This document shows, piece by piece, positions 24,604 through 37,896 of a DNA stretch of 64,000 nt. Under the pieces are notes generated by a model. That model was not told the DNA's origin. It saw only the letters and a program-made list of their open reading frames with translations, and made no database searches. Made by a program: the position numbers and the translations under genes. The first letter of the stretch is position 1; the number at the start of each line of letters is the position of its first letter. The stretch lies in assembly GCA_905250125.1 (NCBI GenBank), contig CAJNOL010000053.1, forward strand, positions 186,749 through 250,748, in the 5' to 3' direction. The stretch comes from Rotaria sordida. Taxonomy: Eukaryota > Rotifera > Eurotatoria > Philodinida > Philodinidae.

Positions 24604-27600
24604 ACTCGCGTCATCAACGCACCGACTCGGCCAGTATTAAACTTCCGGCGAGACTGTGCATATGATATTATATTTTTTCGTTGATCACCGGGCTAACTTG
24701 CTTTTATATTCTTTTCTATTTCTACTGTTGTCCTACTATATATGATGATTATGATTGAAACCTAAAAATAGTCTTTTGTTATTGTTGTTGAGTACGAATA
24801 AATAGATCAATGTCAACAATCGAGTTCAACAACGACAAGAATAAGTATGATATACATCTATGTGGGTTAATAGTATAGAATGACGATCACAAACGGTGGT
24901 AGTAGGCTTAGTGTTGTTGGTATGATCACAGAAAAAGGAGAAGAAGAAACAACACACATTATATACGACAACAAGTTGCACCAATACGAGTAGAAAATCG
25001 GCGTTGCGACTATGGCCAATGTCAATGAGATGCATTGACATGAGTTTCTATCGATAGAATCTGTAACGCATGAGAGAAAGAGAAAGAAAACTAAATGATA
25101 TTCGACAGAAACCGTATCACTTTGATGGATTATATATATCTATTATATGTATCTATATATTTGTATGTGTATATATGTGTGTGTGTGAATGTTCAAAATA
25201 TGGGTGCAAGTAGTAGAAAAAAAAGTCAGTCAAAATGAGACAGAGTAGAATAACGACCATTTGGGGAGAGTGGAGAAAGAACGAAGAATCTGGCACGCGT
25301 ACATAGATACGAAGCGAGGACAAGCAGTTGGCTGTTTTATTTTTTTTGAAAATAGTGCCGAACCAGCCAGAAAAAGAAGCAACAACGTGCAGAAACCTTC
25401 ATCATTCTTTTTTTCTCTGTTCTCCATCTCTTTCTCGTCTAGCTTTCTCCTTCTCTCTCTCTCTCATCTTTCCTTCGTGTCGTTTCCATCATTTCTTAGA
25501 TAGGCAGCATGCAGTAAGGAACAGAAGGATGATGATGATGATGATGATGACGAGGACGACGACGATGACGCCGTTGTCGATGACAAAAAGACGAAGCAAC
25601 AGCAATGATGATGATGATGATGCAAAGAGCATCTCGAGCTATGCAAGAGCGATAGTACGTTGATTTACAAAAGCGCATATATAGGCCTGCTCGTTCTGCA
25701 CGATAAGAAACAGAGGCGACGATGATGACTTTCAGATCATTTGGTTTTTTGTTCTATTTTATTGTGTCTTCTCTATGTTGTATGCAGTTAGTTTACCAAC
25801 GATCGAACGCAAGCAAACAAGCAAGCGAGAAAGCACATCGACAAACGCTTGCGGACATTCTAATTTATTCAATTCCCTTCCTATACTACATTACTATTGC
25901 TTATTCTTTCTGTCAAGCAAAGCACACACACAAGCTGGTGAAGAACAAGACGAAAAAAAAAAAAAAAAGATCTTCGTGCCAAATACAGAATTATAATAAA
26001 CCTCGATGTCGATAAAGTGGTAGGGATGAGGATAGATAGATAGTAGATAGATTGATGGATAGAGCTTCGAGCGGACGCTCATTCTCGCGTTAAACGATTT
26101 TCAAGAGAGGAAAGAAACTTACATAAACGGTAGATACTTGAAGATCGTCTACTAGTATACATCAGTTTTCTTCCTTCTTTTTTCTTTCATTGTGGTAGTC
26201 TTCATATACTATAAGATGCAGCTGTTGCAATTGGATGTCATCTAAAGATTATTTTCCTTTTTTTCTTTTTATACACATGAAGAGCTTTTTATATAAATGA
26301 TGTCATTCTTATTCCATATATACATTTATGAAGAAAATTTTTTTTTTTTTTTTTTTTTTTTGAAATAGTAATAGATTTTATAAAATTAAACAATCTAACA
26401 TTATTCAATAGTATTATTGAACAAATAAAGAAAATTACTGATCAAATACTATAGAATATGTTTTGTCTCTATTATTGCACTTATGCGTATAACACAATCA
26501 ATTAGATTTTTGTATAAAGGGTGTAAAACAAGCTTTGATTCCCTCAAGTCATATTCTTTTCTCACGTAAGTCTATACTAGTGAAGGCTAATATATTCATA
26601 GTGTATAATGCACTAGATATGTCGATATATTATACGTTAGATTATCTTTATAGAAATATGAGCAATGTTAAAATTATTCAAAAATAAATTTATTTCTAAT
26701 ATTTCAAGTAATTATTTTTATGTTTGATTAGTAATATTATAGAAAATGTATGGATTGAAGGAAGACTTATATAAATCTAATTTCTTTGATAAAAATAAGA
26801 GAAAAAGAAAAATTGTGCATCAATCCTGACATATTTATTCTCTTATCTTTTTTATCTATCAATCAATTGATACAATACATTGAAATTTTCGTTTTTAATT
26901 GTCTATCAGTATAATTGATTTCTTCTCATTTACAATATGCAAAAAAAAAAACTCTATAGAAGTTATTTTCTATTTATATAAAAAAGAAATTGTAATTTGA
27001 ATGAGACAAATGATAATTATCTACCGATCGATTCATTTTGCCACTATATAAAAATAGTCTCGCTATTTCATTTATATATTTTCTTATTTCTACACGTTAC
27101 CCAATATTTAAACAAGAGAGATCTAAAAATTTCTCTTTCTAGCATGCATATAATAACGTGTCGAAGTAATAAAAATGCAAAAGTAAATATGTAGTAAAAT
27201 AAAAGTTACTTATATTATACAGATGAATGTATGACTTCAGTTTTTCCTATTGCTGTTCGTATAAAAAAAAAAAAAAGTTCAACATAATTTTATGATTTTG
27301 ATATTATTGATAATTCTACAAGCAAAAAAAATACGTACAAAATTAGAATGCTAATGTATTCTAAATCAAGGTGTACAATACGCATATACTATCAATGTCG
27401 ACCTGGACTTCTATAGAGTCATGTGACAAAGGATTATTGCTCCCAAGAATCAAAATTTATTTAATCCTTTGCATGCCTATATGCATCAGCAACTATTTTC
27501 TCCTTGTTATACCTAGAACAATTAATTAGAATGAAAAATAATTGTTCGTTTGTTTTTTCTTTTATTTAAAATCACAAAATCTACTAATTGGCCTTGTAGC

Positions 27601-28823
27601 CAACAATATGTAGTGATGTCTACATAAGACGAATGTCGCTAAGCAGTCTCTTTCTTTCTTTTTTTTTTTTTTTATTGCTTAGGTTTTCTTTTTCTTTCTT
27701 CAGCTGTCTCATTGAATCATCGATCTTCATTAGACATGTGGTCGACGAGAAGACGATCGATACTAGCAAAAGGAAGTAATATTTGATGGTGATCTAGATT
27801 CTTTCTATCTTCAATAATGATGAATGAGACAAATCATTATAAAGAATGATGACGTTATGTGTATCCCTTTATTTTTGTTGTTTAGTTTTCTACTCATGAC
27901 AAGTTGTTTCAATTAAATATTTAATCTATATATCTAATCTCAAATATTTTCCTATATATAAAAAATTAGAATTCTATATCTATAATAAAATTATATAATC
28001 CTATGAAGAATATAGTTAAGCTATCATATATAAAACTAATAATATAACGTTAATAATTAAAATCATGCAATGATTACTAATATCACAACTTTAACATTAT
28101 GTAAAACATGATTAAATCATAATCATATAACAAATATATGATAAAAAGAAAATTAGAATGATTAAAGTGTATTTCGTGTTATCGCAACCTCAATAATAAT
28201 TTGTACATTTGCATGTAAGTTAAATGTAGCCTAGATGCAAACAAGGTTATCATGTGCAATAATTTCGTTTTTTCATTATTTGATAATCGTTAATAATGAA
28301 GCAATTGTCGGCTTATTTTCTTATTTTTGCTTTTCTTCTCATTCCTTTTTTTTTTTTACGTGTTATTCTTCATATGATATTCGCTTTTTACTTTTATTCT
28401 ATGCTGCCAAACGAGCGTTCTCTTTTTTTTCTGTACTTACCTTTAACTACGTCGTCGTAATATTTTTAGATGATAGCCAAGCATCTACGCAGAATAAATA
28501 ACCATGTGAATATAGAATATATCAGACGTGCTGTAGGAATCTGACTTTTTCCTCTTCTTCCAATCTTTTTCTCGTTCCCTCTCTCTCTCTCTCTCTCTCT
28601 TTTCTTTTTTTTTCTGTCATAGAACGTTCTCTAGCTACGCGTTATGATTGAGGAAAAAAAGTTACTCATAGAAAGACTATTAAAAAGATCATTTTTTCTC
28701 GATTTATTTTGTCTTGTTATTTTTTTTGTGATATATATATATATATACATGAAGTAGTTCTTATTTTTTTTACAATTTCCTTTTTTATTTTTTGTTAATT
28801 GTTTTATTTTATTTTTCTAACAG
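24604..28823. other. Long non-coding region between TASK channel and RNF217
   Basis: 4.2 kb without a supported exon. It holds the TASK promoter side and the RNF217 upstream region, so 5' UTR exons may hide here. Visible repeats: (GT)n near 25177, (CT)n near 25452, (GAT)n at about 25528-25550 and again near 25604, poly-T at about 26339-26361, (CT)n near 28579-28600 and (AT)n near 28732. ORFs inside are repeat-derived or low complexity. Confidence 0.6.
26338..26361. repeat. Poly-T tract
   Basis: An uninterrupted run of about 24 T, the longest T homopolymer noted in the window. Its length in the assembly may be unreliable. Confidence 0.85.
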
Positions 28824-30784
28824 ATGGCCTTCACAGCAAATCAATCACAATTTAATCGACGTTTTCGAACATGGCCTTTTCGAGGACATCGAACAATTCT
28901 TAACGGAAATACTCATGGCAAAAATGATCGCAATATAAATTATGATTCGGAACTTGATTTAACACGACATGAATCGTTGCGATCAATTTTTATGACTGAT
29001 TCATCGAAAACTATTGAAATTAGTGAAGAAAATATTTTTCAAAATTCTTCTACAACACCAATAAATACAAGGTAAAAGATGAAGGAAATTTTTTTTGTTA
29101 ATTTTTCTTCTAACTAAAATAAATTTTTCTTTTTTCGGTATTTTAATTTTAATCAATATTTGACATTTTATGTTTTCTTATCTTTAGATTTATTACATAT
29201 CTCGTGAGTAAGAAAAAAAAAAATCTAGTATGACATTATTCTTCATTGAGAACATCTATTGATTAAGCAGTTTCCTGTTAAAGATTATTTGATGTCTAAG
29301 AAATTCTCAATTGATATAGCCTTTTTTCTTTTCTTGAGCTTCAATAACACATCATCATCATCATCAAAGAGAATATTCTCAAATAAAGTTATTAGTCTTT
29401 TTTTTTTCTCTCTCTCGTTTTTAATTACCGGAAGAAAAAAGAACACAGACAATAACAAATGTTTTCTTTTTGTTGAAAACTTTGAATATCAAAACAATGT
29501 AAAATAGTTGAACAAGTGCATGCATGCATGCTTTGTTTAATAGGAAATACTCACGAGAAATATATGATCAATTAATACACCTTAGAGTCTATAATGAATA
29601 GCCTTTTCTTTTCTTTTTTTTTATACGATAATATATGCAGATATATATTCAATGTTTATCAAGCAAAAGAAAAACATCGTAATTATTTTATTATACCCGA
29701 AGAGTTTTGAAATAAATTTTTTGAATTTTTTTTTTAATAATTAATTAGTCTTAAATAAATACAATATTTTTTCTTACTTCTATAGTAGACAAAAAAAGTG
29801 TAAGCTAATAAAAAATAAATAAATTTATTCTATAATCTACATTTCATAATTTCTAATTCTAGTGATGTAATAACAACAAATTTTTCAAAAAAATCTATTA
29901 ATGTTGATAATCTTCTTGAATGTCCTATATGTTGTATTAATATTCAATCGAATGAATTAAAACAAATGTCATGTTGTTCATTAAAACTTTGTTCAATATG
30001 TCTATTAACATATATAGTAACAAATATTAATAATGGAATAAGAAAAATTGAATGTCCAGCATGTTCACAAGAATTAAATTCTTCAACAATATTATATAAT
30101 AGTGAATTACCAATAACAATACGTGAACATTATCAACAAATATTAGCACAAGATTTATCTGAAAAACAACATACATATATTAAATTATGTCCACATTGTA
30201 ATTTTATAACTATATTAGATGAAAATAATCCATTAGTACGTGGAAAAAAATATCATCGTTCATTAATACAATGGATACATTGTGAACAATGTGAACAAGA
30301 ATGGTGTTGGTCATGTTATTCACCATCACATCCAAATGAAACATGTCGACAATTTAAAAAAAATCATACAGAACTTGATGTATGGGCAAAAATACGTCGT
30401 TCGGATAATAGAAATCAACGTAATGCACAACGTTGTCCAAAATGTTTAATTTATATTGAAAAAATTGATGGTTGTGATCATATGATATGTACAAAATGTA
30501 ATTCAAAATTTTGTTATCGTTGTGGTTCTAGAATGAGATTACCATTTTATGTTGGACATGATTCTAAATATTCAATATTTGGTTGTAAATATAAACTTTG
30601 GCCAAAACGTCCATTATTACGTTGGTTTATACGTGGTACAGTATTGACTGGTATAATTATTTTAACTCCAGTTGTACTTGCTGCACTTATTGCTCTTGTT
30701 GCTATTGGAATTCCAACAATGCTTATTGTTGGTTGTTTAGCTTTACCTCTATATCCATGCCTTAAATGTAAAAAACGTTTTTAG
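28824..30784 (+). CDS. RNF217: RNF217-like RBR (RING-IBR-RING) E3 ubiquitin ligase
   Basis: Transfers ubiquitin through a RING/HECT-hybrid mechanism and is probably membrane-anchored. Exons 28824-29071 and 29863-30784 join in phase 2 to give 389 aa. RING1 begins with CPIC (near residue 104). The IBR lies around CPHC...HCEQCEQEWCWSC. RING2 is CPKC...GCDHMICTKC..KFCYRC, with the catalytic Cys at C287 in GCDHM. The motif QRNAQRCPKC and the SIFGCKY...PKRP stretch after RING2 are typical of RNF217. A hydrophobic segment at about residues 340-376 should span the membrane, followed by a short Cys/Lys tail. The first exon (82 residues) is unconserved. A CTAACAG acceptor-like signal abuts the ATG, so a 5' UTR exon or spliced leader probably precedes it. 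AATAAA lies at 31097-31102. Confidence 0.93.
29072..29862 (+). other. 791-nt intron of the RNF217-like gene
   Basis: AT-rich, with a GCATGC-type palindrome around 29518-29532. No coding exon or transposon end is recognised. Confidence 0.6.
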
Positions 30785-32889
30785 ATAATATCGTTTTTTC
30801 TTTTTTTTTTTTTTTTTTTGATGAATTATTTAGTTGAAAAACAAAAACTAAAAATTATTTTCTTTTCTTTTAATGGTTTTGTTTATATTTAAGATTAATA
30901 TGATTTTAATGTCTTTCATGATAGTTATAAGAAATTATATTATTCTCACATTTATTTTTTATTTTCTTTTGTGTATTTCTATAATTAGTGATGATGTGTT
31001 GTTTTTTGTGTATATTATGTGTATGTGTAGATAATATTTTACAAGTTAACGAATACAATGAATTTGATGAACGTGTGTATTATTAAATTTTTGTTTAATA
31101 AAAAATGAAATGAATAGGAAATTTAAAATATTCTTTTTTTTTTTTTTAAACTTTAATCGATTTTATTCAATTGAAAAAATTCGATGTTTTTTTTGTTGAG
31201 AATAACTTCGGGAAAACTATTTAATCAATTGTTCCAATAAATTTCTTTTCATAACTTTTAGCTCTATACCTCTAAGAAAAGAAATTGTTTTTTTTGCATC
31301 TATCATTTAATTTTATACTTTCGAAAATTTATTATTGATATAAATCTCTCAACAATGAGATTTTAGTGATTTTTTAGTTAAGAAAATTTCAATAACTATT
31401 GGTTTTTACTTTCATTATAGTATTGCATTGTTCCACTCTTCGGTTTCATAATTATTACGGTTTTTTGAAAATGAAAAGACATGATTTAACATCAACAATA
31501 TTATCTTCTAAAAACATGATCATGAAATTTTTATTAATTGTGTTTTTTTTTTTTTTTGGTACTCCGAGTTATTTGTAAACAGAAATGATACGTTGTCATG
31601 AAGAAACATAAGCTAACACGTCAGATAAATGAAGTATTTATATCAAGATTTAAAATAGTTAATCAATTTTTTAAAATAATTGTTTTTTTTGTAGAAGAAA
31701 ATGGTTTACTGCAAGAAAAAGATTCGTGTAGAATACAATAGAAGTGTTCTGTCTCTTAAAGATGTTGAGCTTTCAAAAATGATTTGTTATAAGTGCATAC
31801 GACTTCTATCACTTGGATTTCTATATATACAAGAGAGTCCTCATGCACTTTGTTAATCATGACATTTGCTTAAGTCAATTTATTTATATTGTACAATTCA
31901 GATGAACAACGTGTTGAATGTTTACACTGTACATATGTAAATTGAAGATAAACTATTATAGTTAAATGTTAATTAATCTTTAATATATGATTTGTACAGA
32001 GGTACGTGAGAATGACACGTAAATTTGACAGATGATAAATAGATAGTATAGAAAAAGAAAAACGAATCAGATAAATATATAAATGCATGAAACTAATGTA
32101 TTTGCAAAATTATCAAAAATATTTTTTGAATCTGTAGTTTGTATAATTGAATTCATTTTTAGAAATAATTTAATTGTATTATTGAAAAATGCAATACGAA
32201 CAATTAAAATAAATGTTTCTCTAGAATTGTAATAAAACTGATTATAAATATTATTTCTTTTTTTCCAAAGAACGACAATTCTCATAAATATATAAGAAGC
32301 AAAACTATCTAAACATAAATCTGATTTCTTTCAAAATTAAATTAAAAATCATGATTTGTAAATATTACATGTACCTTTTTATGTTAATTAGATAGGATTG
32401 TCAGTGATCGGCAACACCTATAAAACTTAATATCTCTTATAAATTGCATATATAGATCACTGACATGCAATGGTAGATTTGTTTGATTTTTACCGTTGAT
32501 TTTGCAAAGTGTATATGTATGGTCATTTTCAAAATTAATAATAAATATTGCAAAAATAGCATGCAACAAAGTACGTTGAATAAAATTAAATATTCATGTA
32601 TAGATCGATTCCGTCATGAACTTTCTGCACGATATAAAATATTATTGAACTTAAAAAATTATGAGTCATCTCTTACTGATTATATAATATTTCAATAACA
32701 AAAACAATTATAATTGTAGATATTGTGTAGAGTTATTCTTAATGTAGTCTGAAGAAAAACAAATTTTTAAATTAAATTTTCTGAATTTGAATGTTTTGAT
32801 GTTTAACTATTCCTTATTTGTTTGGTAAGTTGTTTGTGTAACATTCTATCAATTAATCGTTTACGTTAGACAGCAATGTACTAATATTC
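30785..32889. other. AT-rich intergenic DNA
   Basis: 3' UTR of the RNF217-like gene to about 31.1 kb, then AT-rich sequence with poly-T tracts. I see no gene or clear repeat. Confidence 0.55.
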
Positions 32890-33600
32890 AACTAAAAATA
32901 TTTTATTGATTATTACTCTCGTACCTGTTAATACCTCCAAGACAAAGGCACTACTAGTATATAGTGTAGTTTCACTAAAATATTCAAGATTGGATTATAA
33001 ATCTCAATCGATAGAATACGTGATAAAATTAAAATATTTAGGTATTATTTTAACAGCAAAGTCTGGTTGGAATTTATACGTATATCCAAAAAAAAGAAGT
33101 GAAAAATGTAAGAAAAGTTTGTAATAGAATGAAAATTATTTTCTGTATAATACTGAAAAATGATATTAAGATGAGGAGATTAATTGTTCTAGCATATACT
33201 TTATTATATTTTCCATGACTGTGTTTTTTTCATCGAAAAACAAAAGGAACAAATTGAGCATGGTTTTTTTTTGTTCAGATCTTAGATTAGTTTACTCGTT
33301 GCATGATTGAAATGATTTTTGCAACATAGAATAAGCTGTCAAGAAAAATTCCTTCATGACCTTCTTTTTCTTTTTGTGAATGTTGTCATTGCATTTGAAG
33401 AAAGCAGAAAAAGCTTTGTATTACCAAAACACTTCGACAGCATATCTAATTGCTACATCTCCTGATAAGAGTTGGTAGCAAATCAATGAAATTTAGAAAA
33501 AAAATAGCGTTTTCTCCAAAGAGATTATCTGCTAGAGCACAACATATAAGAATGAATTAGTTAGAATTTGAGGACATTCAATGTAAGCCTGATAAGTCTT
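32890..33600 (+). pseudogene. Decayed non-LTR (LINE-like) reverse transcriptase, C-terminal part
   Basis: The frame at 32906-33124 reads like the end of the RT palm/thumb of non-LTR elements, with KTKALLV followed by EYVIKLKYLGI. Similar sequence continues after stop codons and frame changes: NDIKMRRLIVLAYTLLYFP near 33160, FFHRKTKGTN near 33227, and KKAEKALYYQN...AYLIATSPDKSW near 33400-33475. No 5' part, no intact ORF and no visible poly-A tail or target-site duplication. This is a dead fragment. The family call is from motif memory and was not searched. Confidence 0.6.
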
Positions 33601-35459
33601 TTTTTTTTTCTATCTCTGATGTCATTCTTTTTTCATTTCTCTTATTTTCTTATGAATCTCAACATGATACAATAAACTATTAATATTAAAAAAAACGAAA
33701 AAAGAATAAAGTTGATTATCAAATAAAATATAAACATGATTTTATCTGAGCTTATTTACAGGAAATTTTTTTGTTACATTAATTATTGATGATCATATAA
33801 ATATAAAGGATTTCATGTATATATATATATTTAGATATTGAACATGAATGTAACAATCTTTTTTTTTCATAGATTTTTTGATTATGACAAATAATCTACA
33901 GATATTCTCATTGATTGGAGTTTTTGTTTTACGAAAATTAATAGCTGAAGATGATCATAATGTATTCAGAAAAACTGAAATACTTTTGAGTGTTGTTCTA
34001 TCGTGAAAGTTCGACAATCCATGATAGTAAAAGAAATAAGCTATAAATGAAGATGATTTAAGGAAACTTTTTTTTGCATACATGCGTTTCAATGGTTCTT
34101 TCATTATAGTAAAATCGCACCAATGTTGTTTTAAGATCTGACGATATCGAAGTAATTTGGCAAGAAAGACATTTTCATGATTTTAGTCGCTTTTTTTTAA
34201 ATAAATAATATCGCTTTCGATAAAATGTTCATGTTTGCATACATTAGAGTAAAGCTTTTATAAACCACTATGAATAATTTGAAAGTAATATTCTTTGATG
34301 AATTAAAAATGTGCTTCTCTAAAGTGAAAATGTTTATTTTTAATATCGCTTTTTACTTTGTTGTTTACCTTATCTGTTCTCATAAGAATTTCTATGTTTT
34401 TGAAAATACAATATATCGAATGTAGTAGAGACTTTACGACATTTCGTTTTGCATGTAACTGTGTTCAGAAACATGATAAAGCCTTGATCTTTTTTGTTTT
34501 CAAAAGATGTATTATTGGCTGTTCTATTCGGATCACAAGATCAAATCTTTATCACTGTTTTTTACATTGTAATAAACTACTAATACTGAATACATGTGCC
34601 ATCGTATTATTTCCCACGAGAAAAATTCGGAAAAGTTCATTTTGTGATTGATAATTGAGGCCATTTTTAATTAGATCAATATCAGATAAAATGAACTACT
34701 CCAGGCACTGTAAAAAGCCAAAACGTTCATCATTTCATCAATATTTCCTAAAAGATCAAGATTGATTTCTCCTCGACATATTTTCATCATCTTCAATCGA
34801 AGCTCAGTTCTCATTGTATTATTCCTTTTTAGTGTTTCCTTCAACAGTCGAGAAAGTTTAGTGTAGCAATTTCTGCATCGAGCCCATTGTTTTTAGGAGT
34901 AGAGACGGCGGAGTTCTTAGACTTGAAGAGGCTCACATATTCGAGAAAATTTTACAGATTCTTCTCCTGATCTTATATTTAATTAAATTTATTAGAAATA
35001 TATTTATTACTTCCAATATAATGAACAATAACAGTATTTTATATATCCTTTCTTTCGCTTTTCTAAGAACTTTTCAGAACAACTCAACAGATCCTTATGA
35101 CGTAGTTGTCTTAAAGAATCCAGCAACTTCTACAAATCATTCTTTCGAAAATTTTCTGTAAGTCCTCGTACTCATTTTATCGTCAAACGGAAGAAATTAT
35201 AGTGAAGTCAGACGCTTGGTTGAAAGTGAAAGGTCACTCTTTCAGACCATATACTTTCTTTTTTAAATATGATTGAATTGTATCCTGTTCTATCATATAG
35301 AGGAATTCCATTTGTTGAGTGAATCTAGTAAATCCCAAAAAAGATAAATCATGAAAGATTAGCAAATTTAACGGCAAATCTTTTGGCGAAATTTCAAGAT
35401 TACATGATTAATCTATGCACAAAATATATGCGAAATAAACTCTATTGAAAACATATCGG
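33601..35459. other. Intergenic DNA without recognised genes
   Basis: Somewhat less AT-rich from 34.3 kb on, which suggests old repeat sequence, but I recognise no family. ORFs such as 34358-34651 lack conserved motifs. Confidence 0.5.
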
Positions 35460-36434
35460 GACAACTAACGTCCATTTCACAATACAAGAAGGGCGGTTGT
35501 TTTTCGAATATCTCTTCAGCAGAAAGAGTTATCGATCTATGATTTTCACCATTAGAAAGAGGCTGACATTCTGCATCTTTCTATATTTTAGTTAATAAAA
35601 CTTACTCATAAATTTGATGAGCAGTCAGTGAAATTCAAAGAAGAAGTTAAAGTGCTTTGAAGAATGTATGGAATTTCAATTATAAAGGATGCGCTAGAGT
35701 CATCTACTCAAGATCTACAACTCTACATAAACCCGAAATTTTTATTTTCTATCATTCAAAAGATATACATCCCACACTGATCATTAAAAATGCTGAAAAC
35801 AGCCATTTATGAGTATTTTTTCAAATTTTTTTAAATTCTATGTTTATCAATTAACAGTTAGGCTTTTCATCATTCTCAATTGAATGAAACTATTCATATT
35901 ATAAGAAAATCGTTCTTTGTCATGTAAAGCCAGTACTAATCATATTACACCATATATCGAGTATCCTCATCGTAAATTATACTGACACAACATACTCCTA
36001 TATGTTGAATATCTCTTCAGAATGATGGAAAACCTAACTGTTAATTGATAAACATAGAATTAAAAAAAATTGAAAAAATACTCATAAATAGCTGTTTTCA
36101 GCATTTTTAATGATCAGTGTGGAATGTATATCTTTTGAATGATAGAAAATAAAAATTTCGGGTTTATGTAGAGTTGTAGATCTTGAGTAGATGACTCTAG
36201 CGCATCCCTTAGAATTGAAATTCCATACATTCTTCAAAGCACTTTAACTTCTTCTTTGAATTTCACTGACTGCTCATCAAATTTATGAGTAAATTTTATT
36301 AACTAGTATATAGAAAGATGCAGAATGTCAGACTCTTTCTAATGGTGAAAACCATAGATCGATAACTCTTTCTGTTGAAGAGATATTCGAAAAACAACTA
36401 CCCTTCTTTTATTCTGAAATGGACATTAGTTGTC
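35460..36434. repeat. Foldback element A with ~417-bp inverted arms
   Basis: The left arm (about 35460-35877) and right arm (about 36019-36434) are near-perfect reverse complements. They begin GACAACTAAYGTCCATTT at each outer end and are separated by a spacer of about 140 bp. The outer 90 bp of each arm aligns, diverged, with the arms of elements B and C further right (shared GATCGATARCTATCGATC-like and CCATTAGAAARAG blocks). No coding capacity is visible. It is a non-autonomous foldback transposon or large MITE. Confidence 0.8.
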
Positions 36435-36796
36435 ATAACCGTTTCATGTCTATGAATATTCTGAAATAAGTAAATTAAGAATGGACCAAATATTAAATAT
36501 TTTACAATTTTGCATGATCATTAACTGACTATGTCAAAGAGAGATTATATGAAATACAGTAAAAGCCTGTCTTTAAATGAAACACCGTTGAAACCTTTGA
36601 AAATTGTTCACTATTAAAAAGTCTTCATCTACAGTAAATGTCATACATTTTACTAAGAAATGAAAAAACTTTCGCAATATAACCCTCGTTACTATTATTC
36701 ATGTCAAAAAAGAATGGATTCGGTTGTTTACTGAATAGCTCAGCAACGCTAATAGCTATCCATCTCGGGTCTTCGCCATTAGAAATCCAGGTCGAC

Positions 36797-37045
36797 AAGT
36801 ACGGGCTGGTTTCGGCAGGAAAACACCGGAAATTGCTGGAACATAGAAGCAGTATTTCCACCGGAAATTTTTCGGATTTTTCCGGTAGATTTCGATCAAC
36901 TTCCTGTGCCTTTCAGCAACAACCGACCGGAAATCATCAAAAAAATCCGGAAAATTTCCGATCGGAACACTGCTTTTATGTTCCGATGATTTCCTGTGTT
37001 TTTCTGCCGATTTCTGCAGTATCGGTTCTCCAGAATCATTGATCT
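36797..37045. repeat. GC-richer hairpin repeat, copy 1
   Basis: About 250 bp that folds on itself. The left half carries AAAACACCGGAAAT, GCAGTATT and CCGGAAATTTTTCGGA; the right half carries their reverse complements. Much richer in G+C than its surroundings. It is a close relative of the copy at 37072-37330. Confidence 0.75.
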
Positions 37046-37071
37046 AGGAAGAGCATGAGTGGGGTACAACC

Positions 37072-37330
37072 CAGGCCGAGAAGTATGGACCGGTTTCCGC
37101 AGAAAAACACCAGAAATGAACAGAACATGGAAGCAGTATTCTGACCGGAAATTTTTCGGACTTTTTTCCGGTGGATTCCAACTAATTCCTGTTCTTTCCG
37201 ACAGGAATCGGCCTGAAATCATCCGGAAAAACTGCGAAAAATTTTCGGTCGGAATACTGCTTCCATGTTTCGTTGATTTCCGGTGTTTTCCTGCAGTATT
37301 CGGTGACCGGAACGATCGACTTGGGAAGTC
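37072..37330. repeat. GC-richer hairpin repeat, copy 2
   Basis: Same structure as copy 1. The ends CCCAGGCCGA and TCGACTTGGGA form the base of the hairpin. Inner arms carry CATGGAAGCAGTATTC and its complement. ORFs read through both copies on either strand, but they are by-products of the repeat. Confidence 0.75.
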
Positions 37331-37896
37331 TATCTGAGAATCGAAATACTTGAAAAGTTTTCTAGGAGTTCCAGGGATTTTTTTGGAAATCTCACTGTCT
37401 GATTCGCTTGATTAGGTATATTTTCAAGTGAAATTGAAAATTCAATATGTTGAGAAAGAAAAATCCTGTTTGGTTAACATTTTTAGGATATTCTATGAGT
37501 CATTAGACCTATCTATGGGTAAATTTTCAGGTCGAAGTTCCTTAAGTTCATTTTCCGGTAAATATCTAGAAAAGAATCGAAAATTCAGTAAAAATAGTCA
37601 TCATTTTTTAAGGAAAGATCGAAAACGCCTAAAAATTTCCCGGTTTATAAAGTAGACATTGGCCTACAATATGGCTAAATTAAAATTGAAAATACATCTA
37701 ATCAAGCGAATGAGATAATGATTTTCCAAGAATCCTTGAATTCCTAGAAAACTTTTCAAGTATTTTCACTCTCAAATAGACTTGTACACTCGCTCATGCT
37801 TTTTCTAATGGTGAAGATCCGAGATCGATAGCTATCAGCATTGTCGAGTTATTCAACAAACAACCGAGTCCATTCTTTTTTAAAATGGATAATAGT

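Larger units (their letters stand above)
36690..37896. repeat. Foldback element B, interrupted by two hairpin insertions
   Basis: The outer ends are TATTATTCATGT...AAAGAATGG (left) and CCATTCTTTTTTAAAATGGATAATA (right). The inner arms match around GAAATACTTGAAAAGTTTTC (37345) and its complement (37740-37770). The left arm is split by two copies of a GC-richer hairpin repeat (36797-37045 and 37072-37330). Between them remains a short native piece, GAGCATGAGTGGGGTACAAC, which is also found in element C. The centre is about 37400-37720. Confidence 0.75.

Noticed and set aside
25464..25678. Poly-Ser/poly-His frames
   Set aside because: Translation of the (GAT)n/(CAT)n microsatellite.
36625..37655. 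Several 75-113-codon frames on both strands
   Set aside because: They read through the inverted arms and hairpin repeats; opposite-strand copies encode each other's complement.
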